Below, piece by piece: positions 50,501 through 61,499 of a DNA stretch of 64,000 nt. This DNA is from Sphaerolaimus hirsutus (taxonomy: Eukaryota; Nematoda; Chromadorea; Monhysterida; Sphaerolaimidae): positions 3,348,001 to 3,412,000 of the forward strand of contig OZ038456.1 of assembly GCA_964036195.1 (NCBI GenBank), read 5' to 3'. How positions within the stretch are numbered: position 1 is the stretch's first letter; each line of letters opens with the position of its first letter. The translations under genes were made by a program, and so were the position numbers. A model generated the notes under the pieces. That model was not told the DNA's origin. It did not search any database and worked only from the letters and a program-made list of their open reading frames with translations.

Positions 50501-53500
50501 ATAGATAGATAGCTGAGCGACTTTGGGTAGGGACTCAGGTGATATTAACCAAAACAAATAGCATCGAGATAGATATATAGCTAGCCAAACCAAAACAGTT
50601 GGCAAACAACACTACCAGTGAGAATCCCGACAAAATCCCGGATGCCAGATTTGAACCCTACCCACAACCGACAGTTATGTCCTTCTCCTGGGCGATTAGG
50701 GCGCGCCACAGCAGCAGGGGCGCCTTGGAACGCACGTCGAGGCGGTCGGCCTCGCCGACTAGATCTTTGCCGTTGAGAGTGCCCGCTGTTTTTTGTTGCT
50801 GCGATTTGAGATGGATGAAATTAGAAGGGTTGCATAACAGGAGAGGTTTTTCACCTATTGGGAGAAGGGTGGGCGCTACACTCGTTTCGTCACTGGGAAC
50901 GAGTGTAGCGCACACCATCCTCGCAATAGGTTCAAAGGCTCCTCAATTCTGCTGACGGTTCCGTATTCAAGGGAAAACGGGTAAGATTATATTTACTAAC
51001 GATGACGTAGTTGTAGAACATGTCGAGGCGATCTTCGAGCGGCTTTTCCAGGTCGTCAGTCGCCACTAGCTCTTTCATGCTGCGAATTGGTTCTCGGTAT
51101 ACTTCTTATAGGTACACTCGATTTAGGAATAGGAACGGGGGGTTGGGGGGGGGGGGTTGCTACTTCACCCAAACACCTATCTATCCAAGGAAAATTTGTT
51201 TTGGCTACTACCCCCCGACCCCCCCCCCCCAATCGGCCAGATTTCTATCTATCTTTCGAGAAATTTTATTCCAATTTTTGCTCAAATTGCTAACTTTCAT
51301 ACTTTTTAAAAATTCACCTTCAAAATCCTCAATTCATTTTCCTTATTGCCTATTTTCCGCCGTTTTATACCAATTTTTCACCTACTTCAAGCTAATTTTC
51401 GCCCTTTCTACCTCCCACACCTAGGGTTGGCCGATGTTTTTTTAAACGTTTTTTATTTTTAAAAAACGTTGTTTTTTTTAAAAAAACATGACGTCCGAAA
51501 TGTTTTTTTATAAAAAAACATCGGCCGAAATTTTTAGTACTAAGCACTAGGTATTTTGCAAAATTTTTGCGCGCAAGCGCGCAATTTCACACACAAATTG
51601 ACATTGGTGGTTGTTTTCATTGGTTTTGTGGCATTTTTAGTATCAAAGTATCCATTTCTATGTGCTACCATGGGTTAATAAGCCGTCATATGTTGCTGTA
51701 GTATATAATATTGAGGTAATGTGCTTCCATGTACCTCCACAGTGTGTAACTTCACTCTCAAAGTAACAACCTCCCTTTATAACCTTGTTTGATCACTATT
51801 CCGTGCCAAACTTTACCTGAAGTCACGAACATTCGACTATAAGGCGATATACGAACGATATGTCGACGAAAAATGGATATTTTTGACACAAATCACCACT
51901 TATAATGCTATCCCATGGCTCCACAGACATTATATGGTCATATATAACATCACAGAGTATTGCCACTGTCTGATATACCTTAAAAATGTTGACACAAGGT
52001 CACATCTGGGAGCTTTTAAAAAAAAACCTACCCACACCTCGAAAAATTCTAAATATCGAACCCCGCAACCCCCCCCCCCCCCCCATCAATTCAAAGTCAA
52101 CGTGCGACAAAACGGACCGGCCGGTGAGCTGGACGTTGACGGCGTCTGCGGCGGCCGTGTCGGGCGTCCACTCGTCGTGCTCGTCCACGCCCGCCTTGCC
52201 GTTCATGTGCCCGTTCGTCTGCGAGCCGAGGGGAAGTTCACTCGAGCGACAAAGTTTTGACACTTGAATGATGGAGGTTGGGGTTGAATGTACACAGAGG
52301 GGGCGAGGGCAGCACTGCTGGGATAGGTAGGTTCCTTTATCCACTGTCAGGGGTTCGGTATGGGGAGGGGGAGGGGGGTTAACCCCTACCCCCAAAACGT
52401 TTCAGCTATCTTTCTGTCCCCAAGGCAAACTAACTGAACCCCTTTTCAACACCTCTTCTGAACCCCAGAACCCCCTCTTCTGAACACCTTTTCGAACTAT
52501 CCGCCGAACTCCCCAAATCGACCAGCTACGCTATAAAAAGCCCTCGGGTCCTCTCAATTACATTCACTCATTCTTCGCTTTTTTATATACCCAGATGACA
52601 AACGGTAAATTTTGAAATTTACTGTAAATTTACGTAAATTTTAAAAGTTTCGGTGTGAACTCCCCGATACCACCCTGACTAGACAACAAGTTCCCCAAAC
52701 AGCCCACTACAAGCAAAAAAATAAAAAAAATTTCACCGCACCTGCAGGGCGGCCGCGTCCGCCTGGCTCAGCTCGCCCATGCCGTTCTGCTCGGCGCCAT
52801 TTTCGTTGTCCTTGGCGCCAACTTTTTTGGCGCCACGTTTGGCGCCAGCGGCGCTATCGGCCTCGTCCACGGGCGGGGGGTTTTTCACGATGAAAGTAGC
52901 CAGACGGGACTTGGTCTCGATGGTGCCCGCGTAGCCGCACGCCTTGCACTTTTGGTAGATGGTGTTCTTGCGGACTTGCTGCGATGGCGAGAAGAAAAAC
53001 CCCGTTTTTTAAACAACAATTTTAAATAAAAACACTTTTTTCAAAACGGTTTGAACCAAGGATAAGTGTAGTATTAATCTGAACTCTCGTTACTGGTTGA
53101 ATTGGGGTCGGAACCAGTTGACATTTGATGTCGTTGTCAGCTAATGTATAGGGCCATTATGTGATGAAGATTATGGGTGAAAAAAAAATTTTCTTCAACG
53201 ACCCCGCGTTTCTGTATAAAACGTAACTTTGAAAAAAAACGAACATTCTCGACTATAAGGCGATTTATAATGCTATCCCATGGCTCCACAGCCATATGGT
53301 CATATATAACATCACATAGTAGGGTCAATTGTCTGATATACCATATGTTGACACAAACAAGGCCATATATGGGAGCTTTGATAAAAAAAACGTTTTTTTA
53401 AACATGACGTTGAAAAAACGTTGTTTTTTTCGACCCTACTCTTACATAGGGTTCAAACAGGATACCGATCCCGGATCCCGTGAAATTCCGGGATTTAGCA

Positions 53501-56500
53501 GTCCCGATCCCGATCATGAAACCCGAATCCCGAAATCCAAAAATACCAATCCCGATCCCGAAAACTTTCAAATCCCGATCCCGACAATCTCCCAAGTCCG
53601 GGATCCCGATCCCGGAAAAAATAGTGGAAATTATAAAAAGTGAAAAAATCCCGATCCCGTGACCCCAATCCGGCCAATCCCGATCCCGATCCCAAAATCT
53701 CAAAATACCGATCCCGAAATCTCAAAATACCAATCCCGATCCCGAAATCTCAAAAAGTGAATCACGATCCCGATCCCAAAAAGTCAATCCCGTTTGAACC
53801 CTACTCTTACACACAAAACCCAAGCACACTCAAACCAAACCCAAACCCACCAGACTAGTCTCGGGGTTGTCGCAGCTGGGACAGAGCACATACTTGCGAA
53901 TGAAGCCGTCGAGGAGGTCCTGCAGCTTGCCGCCGTCGTGCTCGCCGTTGACGATGTAGCGCTCGTTGGTCTCGTCGACGCGCGTCTGCGCGCCCAGCTC
54001 GCAGCCGAAATATTTGGTTGGGTCTGTGGAGGGGGGTAGTTCGAGGGTGAGGGGTCGAGTTGGCACAGTGGCTAGTCGACATCAAAATTCGTGCCAACCA
54101 GGGGTCTCGAATGGGGGGGGGGTTGGGGGTAGGGTGGCAGACGTTAAAATTCGTGTCGACTAAATTCAACTAAATTTTTGATAATTATGTGATTTCAACT
54201 TTCCATTGTGATAGACCGCAGCTAATTTTATGTCGTGTGACAGTGAATTTTCATGGTTTCTGTAAAATGTGATGGTTTGATTTTTTGTGTTATTTAGTTG
54301 ACATCAAGTTGACAAATTTTCGATGTCAACTAGTGTGCGTGGGTCCTATGCAGCTTGACACGTTATGAGAGCGGATCTAAAGCGCATTACATTCTCATAT
54401 TTATGTAAATACACGTCAGTTGTTGGAACTGTAAATGGAGTGGTGAATGCAATCGCGCGGTGACACTTCTCAATAACTCAAACAATTACTACGGCCTGAA
54501 CAGATTGCGTAACACCCCCCTCTCTAAGAAATTGGAAAGTTGTGAAAAACAATTTACAATGAGAAATTCCCGCTCGCGCACATTTATAAAAAAACATTAG
54601 CCGAGCCCACATAAAATACAATACACCATTAGCTCGACAAAAAAAAACCAAAAACAAATTCATTCCCGTGAATTCAATCAAGAAAAAAATGGACAACCAC
54701 AGAGACCGCCCCCGCCCCAAAGTCTAGCCGCACGCAGAATTCAGACGGCACCAACGCAGCTAGCAAACATAGCAACCGTCGCACCGCGGCGCCCGTTTCA
54801 GTGCGCAGCTGCGCAGCGCAGCGGCCGCTTTTAGCCGCGCTGCACGAACGCGCGCGGCACAAACTGAAGCGTGGGCGCCGCGGCGGCGGAAACGCGCCGC
54901 GCGGCTGCAGTGACCAGAGCTGTTAAAAGTACTGAACTTTTTGAAAGTGAACGTAAAGTATTTTATTTTACTCGCACCTGAGTACAGAAAACGTAAAATA
55001 TTTTTTAATGCGTTTACACTGTGTAAAACTCGAGTAAAATACTTTTTCCTTGAGAAAACTTTCTGGGGAAAACGTAAAAATCGGTATTTTTTCTCACAGA
55101 AAACATAAAAGTGAATATTTTTGTTACATAAAAGTCAGTATTTTTACAATTTTTACTCAGGTATTTTTCTCTATTAATTGATTTGTTATGAAAATGTCTT
55201 ATGTTTGTCACTTTCTGTTTGGCAAAATGACATTCTGTTCCCTAAAAACACGTTTTCAAAAAGTACGCGAGTAAGTGAGTACCGGTATTTTTTCACGAGA
55301 AAACGTAAACGTATTTACGCAGTACTCGAGTAAACGTATTTATTGAGTAAACGTAAATACGTTTTAACAACTATGGACCGCCGTGCGCGCGCATCCAGCC
55401 GCCCATAACGGCCGCTGCCCCGGTTACAAAGTGAGCGAGCGCACGTATTGATTTCTCTCGCTGCACAAAGTACCAGTCGGGAAGCGGGCGGGCGCTAAGC
55501 AAATGAAGGTGGGAACGACCCGCCGTGAGCGTTCGCCCCGTTCGAAACGCATCACGCGCTGATAAGAAAAGGCGGCGCGCATGTGACCGCCCCTGGTTTT
55601 TATCTGTTCCGCTTATCACCGTGGTCACGCAATAAGTGACTGGTTGCGGGAGGGGTTTTTTTTAGCGTCACGCAAAAATATTTACGTTTTGCGAATAAAG
55701 CGTATTTTGTGAAAATGACTTATTCTGAAGAAATGAAATATTCTTGAAAATTTTTGACGAATAATAATTCATTCCCTTGAATAATAATAGGCCCTCCTCA
55801 AAAATGTCTTACAAAAAATAGCCCAGAGGAATTATTCGAGCAAATACGGTAAAAATTGATCGGAAACAGCCAATCGACAACACTTTCAGACAGTAAACAC
55901 TATAGGAATGCACAGAAGTCTTTCTCAAGACAGGAACGGTTCCCCGATTAAATTGAGGCAATAAATATCGCAAGGCAGTTTCAAGAAAATTACTTACAGA
56001 GTTCGAAAGGGCGGTAAAATTGACTTTACAGCCAAGTGCAAAATGAAAAGTGCATGAAATGAAAATGAATCCTACCGTACATTTCACCAGGCATCTGGAA
56101 ATTTTGACACGGTATATATTTCCATAAATTAATTGTCACCAGACCACTTTAGACACTAGCCCATATTGATACATGCCCATATTGGGCCCACACACGCTAG
56201 TTCAGGGGTCTCCAAAATTTTGGCCTTCGCGGGGGCTGGATAGATAGCAAATCGCTCCTCCGGAGGGATAGATAGCTGAAAAAAATTTCTGGGGGGGGCT
56301 GGGGCAAAATATATAGGCTTGTGGGGGGGGGGGGCTTGCAGGGGCAAAATATATAGGCTTTTTCAGTGCATAGAAGGCCGAAAGGGGAAAAAATCGCTAA
56401 TATTCGGTTAAAAGTGGTCAAAAGTAGGTTTAAAATGGCTAAAAACAGGCATATAACCATGCATATAGCCGGAGAGCACAAATTTGAAGGTGAAAAACTA

Positions 56501-58014
56501 TAAAGAGGTGTGAAAATTGGCGATTTTGAGCGAAAATTGGGGCAAAATTTCTCAAAAACCACTCCAGATAGACAGATATCTGAGCGATTTGGGGGGGGGG
56601 GTCTTTGGGGGTAGTAGCCAAAATTTGCCTCGGGATAGATAGATAGCTGAGCGGCCTCCGGGATAGATATATAGCTGGCGGATTTGGGGGGGGCAGCCCC
56701 CCCCCCAAGGAGACCCCTGCGCTAGTTGACATCGACACCAAATGTCAACTGGTGCCGATCCCGATTCAAAGCTTGCTGACGAGTGGACCAACGACGTTCA
56801 AACGCAATCTTTGAATTAGGAACGGAACCAGTTGACATTTGGTGTCGATGTCAACTACCGTGTGTGGGGCCATTGACACAGACACAATTTGTCACTTGAA
56901 CGTTTTGTCACACAAATTGATACTTAACACCATCTATCGTGTATTGTTTATCGTGTTAAAAGTAACTTTGTCATCATTTCACCATGGGTCTGATTCGTTT
57001 ACAAACCAAACTCAACAACAAAGCAACTCACATGTAGGTGGGCGGTTGAGTGCCTTCGCAATTTCCGTCATGTTTGGGATTACTGTCTTGATACCATTTC
57101 CTTTGCCTTCCACCTGGAAGTGATGAAAAATACTAGATCCACTTTGTTGCAGATACTGACAGCTATTCTGGCATTATGCCAGGGGCTCTAATGACGTTGG
57201 TTGTCACAGACGCTTCGCACACTGGCAAATTTGGTTCAACGCTCTGACTTTTTGTGGATGCGGAATTACAAATGCAGGAACGAGAAATTTCCAAATGGAA
57301 AATCAAAAGTTAAGCCTGCACGCGAATTGCACAACGAACCGGAAATTCATTTTATAAGTGTTTGCTATAAGCTTATCATTTATTACTAATTTTTAAGGCT
57401 CAGTAAATTGCTCAGTTCTGCATTTGTAGTCCAGCGTGTAAAAAACACATTCGAACGCAGAACTCGAAATTTCAGTTTGTGGCACGCCAGTCCAGTCGGA
57501 TTCAACTTGAAAAGTGCCTAATACACGCAGGGTCCAAACGGGATCAAATTTTTCCGGGATCCGGATTGTTTTCTTGTGAAATTTCTTGATCAGAATCGCG
57601 ATTTTAAACATTTCGGGTACGGGATTGCGATGCAAACATTTCGGGATCGGGATTGAGCTTTCGGGTTCGGGACCACAAAACCGGTAAATTTTTCGGGAAT
57701 CGGGACCGGGATCTGTTTGAACCCTAGATACACGATGCCCTCACATAATGGGCCCACACACGCTAGTTGACATCGACACCAAATGTCAACTAGCGCCGAT
57801 CCCGATTCAAAGCTTGCTGACGAGTAGACGAACGACGTTCAAACGCAAGCTTTGAATCGGGATCGGCACCAGTTGACATTTGGTGTCGATGTCAACTAGC
57901 GTGTGGGGCCAATCCAAACCCCCCTCGCAACAGCTGGCGCACCTTGGCTATGAGCCGGGGCATCTTGTAGCGGTAGAACACATCCTCCACGTTGCGGTTG
58001 ACGTTGAGCGCCAT
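47395..58014 (-). CDS. EIF5: translation initiation factor eIF5 (10 coding exons)
   Basis: GTPase-activating protein for eIF2 and scaffold of the 43S preinitiation complex in the cytosol. Exons: 57943-58014, 57032-57113, 53851-54023, 52742-52978, 52118-52218, 51001-51079, 50673-50798, 48518-48709, 47893-48018, 47395-47520. They join in phase to 1314 nt and 437 residues, close to the usual ~430. The N-terminal domain keeps Arg15 in [10 protein letters not shown], the GAP arginine finger. The zinc site is Cys99/Cys102/Cys120/Cys123. A Lys/Ala/Asn-rich linker follows, then the W2 HEAT domain (from about 240) with its two aromatic/acidic boxes ([22 protein letters not shown]). The protein ends in an acidic tail DDI. 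Introns hold many MITEs. Donors of exons 5 (GTCCGT) and 7 (GTCGGT) are weak but required by phase. The start codon is fixed by the N-terminal match. Confidence 0.95.
47893..48018 (-). CDS. EIF5: eIF5 exon 9: W2 domain end
   Basis: SKKYVSK then [11 protein letters not shown], the eIF2-beta/eIF3c-binding aromatic-acidic box. Donor GTTTGT. Confidence 0.95.
48518..48709 (-). CDS. EIF5: eIF5 exon 8: W2 domain core
   Basis: [16 protein letters not shown] and [11 protein letters not shown]; 64 codons, phase 0 at both ends. Confidence 0.95.
49204..49527. mobile_element. MITE with GGCACACCGCACACTCAAA ends
   Basis: Ends ATGGCACACCGCACACTCAA and TTTGAGTGTGCCATG; inner ~85-bp direct repeat (GTGCGGACGTTGTTCAAACG). 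A related end lies at 48735. eIF5 intron 7. Confidence 0.65.
49550..49706. mobile_element. TAGGGTTCAAACGGG element with ATCCCGATCCCG repeats
   Basis: Inverted TAGGGTTCAAACGGGATC ends; CCCGATCCCGA interior. No target duplication seen here. Confidence 0.65.
49897..50359. mobile_element. hAT-like element with CAGTGGCGTAGCCAGG ends
   Basis: Exact 8-bp duplication AGTCTAGA (49889-49896, 50360-50367). G/C runs near both ends; inner palindromic GGCGCC-rich part. eIF5 intron 7. Confidence 0.88.
50673..50798 (-). CDS. EIF5: eIF5 exon 7
   Basis: [17 protein letters not shown], first helices of the W2 domain; 42 codons. Confidence 0.93.
50838..50946. mobile_element. short hairpin MITE, relative of 29895-30121
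   Basis: GGCGCTACACTCGTTTCGTC with inverted AACGAGTGTAGCGCACACC; sits 40 bp upstream of the eIF5 exon 7 acceptor. Confidence 0.6.
51001..51079 (-). CDS. EIF5: eIF5 exon 6
   Basis: [18 protein letters not shown] region just before the W2 domain; acceptor TTCGCAG, donor GTTAGT. Confidence 0.93.
51422..52030. mobile_element. TAGGGTTGGCCGATG element, truncated right
   Basis: Left end with AAACGTT(T)n hairpins. Its body (GCGCGCAAGCGCGCAATTTC, TATATAATAT) recurs at 60080-60500, and its right end matches 53200-53438. eIF5 intron 5. Confidence 0.55.
52118..52218 (-). CDS. EIF5: eIF5 exon 5: linker
   Basis: [19 protein letters not shown], the acidic-Trp linker. Two bases carried to exon 6; donor GTCCGT is non-consensus. 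Confidence 0.85.
52742..52978 (-). CDS. EIF5: eIF5 exon 4: zinc site second half and linker
   Basis: CKACGYAG with Cys120 and Cys123, then a Lys/Ala-rich linker. 79 codons. Confidence 0.95.
53200..53438. mobile_element. right end of the GGGTTGG/AAACGTT element family
   Basis: Matches the body near 51850-52020 and ends in AAAACGTTG(T)n and a CGACCCTA terminus. No left end. Confidence 0.5.
53447..53803. mobile_element. TAGGGTTCAAAC element with ATCCCGATCCCG repeats
   Basis: Exact 8-bp duplication CTCTTACA on both sides, so hAT-like. eIF5 intron 3. Confidence 0.85.
53851..54023 (-). CDS. EIF5: eIF5 exon 3
   Basis: [13 protein letters not shown] through RYIVNG to CPSCDNPET with Cys99 and Cys102. 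Confidence 0.97.
54090..54140. mobile_element. truncated hAT end (CAGGGGTCTCGAATGGGG)
   Basis: Matches the left terminus of 40453-40964 for about 40 bp, then stops. Confidence 0.5.
54690..54912. promoter_or_regulatory. CpG-rich block in eIF5 intron 2, left part
   Basis: Dense CpG (GCGCAGCGCAGCGGCCGC and similar) in AT-rich surroundings. With 55370-55625 it may have been one island before insertion of the fold-back element between them. Possible promoter or enhancer; no ORF supported. Confidence 0.3.
54913..55369. mobile_element. fold-back element with CAGAGCTGTTAAAAGTACTG end
   Basis: Ends CAGAGCTG and CAACTATG; AACGTAAA-type interior. No clear target duplication. Confidence 0.65.
55370..55625. 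promoter_or_regulatory. CpG-rich block in eIF5 intron 2, right part
   Basis: CpG-rich sequence with GGGCGGGCGCTAAGC; see the left part at 54690-54912. Confidence 0.3.
55745..55851. mobile_element. C/G-tract MITE remnant
   Basis: Ends GAATTATTCGAGCAAATACGGTA; left end lost. Confidence 0.45.
56188..56879. mobile_element. MITE with CCCACACACGCTAGTTGACA ends, split by hAT-like MITE
   Basis: Near-perfect palindrome once 56203-56719 is removed. Same family as 57749-57913. Confidence 0.8.
56203..56719. mobile_element. hAT-like MITE with CAGGGGTCTCC ends
   Basis: Exact 8-bp duplication CGCTAGTT (56195-56202, 56720-56727). Sister of 40453-40964. eIF5 intron 2. Confidence 0.9.
57032..57113 (-). CDS. 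EIF5: eIF5 exon 2
   Basis: [15 protein letters not shown] through ALNRPPT; acceptor CTTCCAG, consensus donor GTGAGT. Confidence 0.97.
57528..57726. mobile_element. AGGGTCCAAACGGGATC element
   Basis: Flanks AATACACG/GATACACG (7 of 8). CGGGATCGGGAT interior. eIF5 intron 1. Confidence 0.7.
57749..57913. mobile_element. 160-bp near-perfect palindromic MITE
   Basis: CACACACGCTAGTTGACATC to its complement, almost fully self-complementary. Its end is about 30 bp from the exon 1 donor of eIF5. Confidence 0.85.
57943..58014 (-). CDS. EIF5: eIF5 exon 1 with start codon
   Basis: [20 protein letters not shown] start with Arg15; donor GTGCGC. A good acceptor (CACATCCCAG) lies upstream near 58070, so at least one leader exon precedes it. 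Confidence 0.95.
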
Positions 58015-58948
58015 TTCCACTCTCTGCTCTTGTTTTTGCTGATCTTGCCGCTAGATTTGTTCGATCTGGGATGTGCAAATTGAGAGAATTGCCGACATTT
58101 TAAGAGATTAAATTCCGTTTGCACACACCAGTTTACTGATAAAAGTTGAAAAACTGATAAACTTTTAAACACTTAGTAAACTTTTGAATCTGCCTTGAAC
58201 ATATTGGAGTTTACTGTGGTGGCTGTTCTTACACTGTAGTTGCCGAAAACCTAATTCTGGTAAACTCAGATGCATTCAAGTTAATCACTTAATCAATTCA
58301 TGATCTGGTCATGCCTATCTGTTAAAGTTGAAAAAAGTTTTAATCGTTATGCCTCAGGATTTAAATGCTGTCATCAAGGGACCATACGGTCGACTCAAAT
58401 GTTTCTTGGAGCATCATGGGCATAATTTTCAAAGAAAATCGACGAAGTCGAACACAATGGCGACCACTAACCACCCAACAAAGGGGGTGATGTTACACGC
58501 CGATCCTTTATTCAATCATTTCAAAAAATCAGGTCTTTAAAAATCACAGAAAAAGTTAAAATTCAAAAACCGGTACCGGTGGACATGTAAACCCACCGGC
58601 CAAGTAGACCCGGCAGACATGTAGTGGGGGCGTATTTACATGTTCAGCGGATAGACATGAAGACCCGGCGACCTGTTGGTGATCAAACTTTCCTAGTACT
58701 TAAGCACTCCGTGTTTTTTATTTTTTGCGCGCCAGCACGCACTTTCACATAGACATTCTAAAAGCACATTTTTCACGTTTGAAAAATGGGGTCATTGAAA
58801 AAAATTCTTCCCATGACATGCACTGCACCGTGGGACAGGTACGACGCCGCTACATGTCCACCGGGTTTACATGTCCAGCGGGTCTACAAGGCCATCGCAT
58901 TTACATGTCCATGGAGCCTACGTCGACCGCAAACCCCCAGCCCCTGAC

Positions 58949-59165
58949 CTGATCAAAGGCGGTCTGCGCAGCGGGCGGGCGGTTCTCCGCACCCCGTCCA
59001 GCTGTCTGTGGAGAACGAATTCTCGTTGGTCTTGCCTGCGGTGGTGAGCGTCCACATGTGGCTGCGACGTGTCCGCGCTTCTAGCGACCGCGCTGCCGCG
59101 ACGCTGCTCGGTGTGTTCACGCGGCGACCGGGCGCCCACGACACTGCTGCTGGCGAACGAGCAAC
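58949..59165 (-). CDS. exon-like block B upstream of eIF5 (leader exon or other gene)
   Basis: GC-rich, bounded by CCCCCTAG (before 59165) and donor GTCAGG (after 58949). A 71-codon open frame joins block A in phase. If spliced on to the eIF5 first coding exon it would run out of frame with eIF5, so it would be non-coding leader for eIF5. Product not recognised. Confidence 0.4.
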
Positions 59166-59955
59166 CTAGGGGGAAGGGGGAACTTTGAGCGGCCGCATTT
59201 GGGGGTGGCGCTTGGTTTTTCAATAGATTTTCAAAATAAGATTTTTATAATTTTTAAAAATCACAGGGAAACTGATTTTTTTTATCAAGAGGCACAATTT
59301 ATGGTAGACATGCACTGGTATCTTGGAATTTTTTGCGCTTTTCGTTGTAATTTTTTGCGCTCCATTTTAAATTTTTAAACTAATTTTTATAACAAATTGT
59401 TTTTTTTATCAAAAAGACAATAAATTGCGTTTGAAAAAATGATATTTTCCAACCCTAGACACTGATTTACATGACAGTAATGAACCAACATTACAGCGAA
59501 AAAAATTTTGCATGGAAGGGCAGTGACTTATCATGAATCACAATGAATGCTTCTCGACGCTCCACGCACTTGCCAGGCTTTACATGGCACTTCAACACTT
59601 GTCGTGAAGCCACTTCACACAAGGAGTTTCCGGAGTATGGACACCACTACAAATGTAGTCAACGCGATGCCCAGCACATGTATTTAGGTATAAATAGGTA
59701 GGTACCGTATATCCTCGAATAAGCCACCCTTTTGTAGTGTCAGGAAAAAATAACCTAAAGAAACATAAATTATAATAAAAAAACATTTCACTTTTACAAA
59801 AAAAAAACGTTTTGTTGTGTTAAATATGTAAAATTATGTATTATCTTGCAGCTAGGGTTCACTGACATTGATTTCACTGCTTGGATTGTGAATTTTGTAT
59901 TCCTACATACCATTTATGTTACCCCATTTTTGCAGTAAACTAATCATACATTTCA

Positions 59956-60628
59956 GGGTTGGCACTTGAATTTTTTAACCTGATTTTTTATATAAAAAAA
60001 TCTGATTTTTTTTAAATCACAGGGTGGAAACTGATTTTAATTTTAAAAAATCAAAATGAAAAATTTCTGGTAGACTTGCACTAGGTATTTTGCATTTTTT
60101 GCGCGCAAGCACGCAATTTCCAATACACATTACCATACATGGTTTTTTCATGGGTTTTTGGGCATTTTTAGTTAAGTGATTGCATTTATTCATGATACGG
60201 TGTAATACTAAGCCGTGATATGCTAGTGTAGTATATAATATCCAGCCAATGTGCTCCCACATACTCCTACAGTGTAGCATCACTGTCAATGTATTAGCCT
60301 TCTCTTACAACCTTATTCAAGCACTATTCCATGCTGAACTTCACTTGAAGTCACGAACGTTAGACAAAAGGCAATATACGTAATAAGTCAATGTAAAATG
60401 GACATTTTTGAAAGAAATCACTGCTTGTAATGCTATCCCATGATTCCACAATCATAATATGACCACAATAGACATAACAAGACATTGTCTGACACTTAAC
60501 ATACACATATTTTTCCTCTATACCCCCATTTTGGGCAATTTTTAAAAAAAAACGGATTTTAATTTTTTTTAAACAATGCTTTAAATCAAGGTGTTTAAAA
60601 AAACTGATTTTTTTCAAACCCTACATGT
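59956..60628. mobile_element. AGGGTTGG element, full length
   Basis: Ends AGGGTTGGCACTTG and TTTTTCAAACCCT with inner AAAAAATCTGATTT inverted motifs. Body shared with 51540-52020. Confidence 0.55.
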
Positions 60629-60698
60629 TACTGAAAATTCTTTTAAAAAATACCCCCTCAAAAACTTCCGACGAAAAAAACTCCAAAAAACCCCTCAC

Positions 60699-60817
60699 CT
60701 TTCGCGCATGGATGCACGACAGGTGCGCCGGCCCGCTCTCTAGCGTGAGCCTCGAACAAAGTGGCCTCCTTCGGCCCGCAACGAAGCAGCATATAACCCA
60801 CGGTCGCGGCAACCGTT
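60699..60817 (-). CDS. exon-like block A upstream of eIF5 (leader exon or other gene)
   Basis: Acceptor with a poly-C tract then GCAG before 60817; donor GTGAGG after 60699. 39-codon frame (VGYMLLRCGPKEATLFEAHA within it) plus one base, matching the phase of block B. Not recognised. Confidence 0.4.
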
Positions 60818-60987
60818 CTGCGGGGGGGGGGGGTTGTGTAGGGGGTGAACGGGGGTTGTGGGGGGTTGGATTTGAGGGATCGGGAAAGGCGTGAGAGACT
60901 GGCGGAGAGCCTCGAGAAAACGTGATAAGTTGCTGATAAATAAGAAGTTGAAACCACCTCAGTCGAAAAACTCGACCATTGATCGAC

Positions 60988-61215
60988 CCTACACACACTA
61001 GTGAGTGACCAAGACACCGAATGTCAACTGGTTCCGGTACCAATTCAGAGCTTCCTGACGAATAATGCTACGCGTATACTTCATGTCGGCCTTGCACATT
61101 GCGCAATATTGCACGTAATATCAACACTACAGCATCACTCGCAACATGATTCAACACCACGATCGAACGTCAGCAAACTTTGAATCGGGACGGGAACCAG
61201 TTGACATTTGTATCT
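60988..61215. mobile_element. CACACTAG/GTTGACA MITE, diverged
   Basis: ACACACACTAGTGAGTGACC left; GGAACCAGTTGACATTTG right, with inner CGTCAGCAAACTTTGAATCG. Confidence 0.6.
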
Positions 61216-61219
61216 CTGT

Positions 61220-61497
61220 CAACTGCAACCCAACACCTATCCAAACACGCCGAACCTGCGTGCGACGTGGCTTGGTGTCCCTCGCAAGTTGTCGGGCTTG
61301 TTAGCTACCAGTCGGTCGACGGCGAGTCGCGGCCCGACCATACAATCGCTACGACGGGGGTTCTGCGAGGCGATTTCTATGTGACGTTCGATTCAAGTTC
61401 GGGCAATTTGGGAAAATGGAAGAAAGTGCGCGATTTGGGTCGCACGGAAAAGCGGCACGTGGCGGGAGAGGCGTTTTTGCAGCGACCATGTGATTGA
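61220..61497 (+). CDS. possible terminal exon of an unrecognised plus-strand gene
   Basis: GC-richer block with an open frame to TGA at 61495-61497, reading protein-like (CDVAWCPSQVVGLVSYQSVD onward). No clear acceptor; the upstream side is a MITE end. No domain recognised; could be a relic. Confidence 0.3.
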
Positions 61498-61499
61498 CG

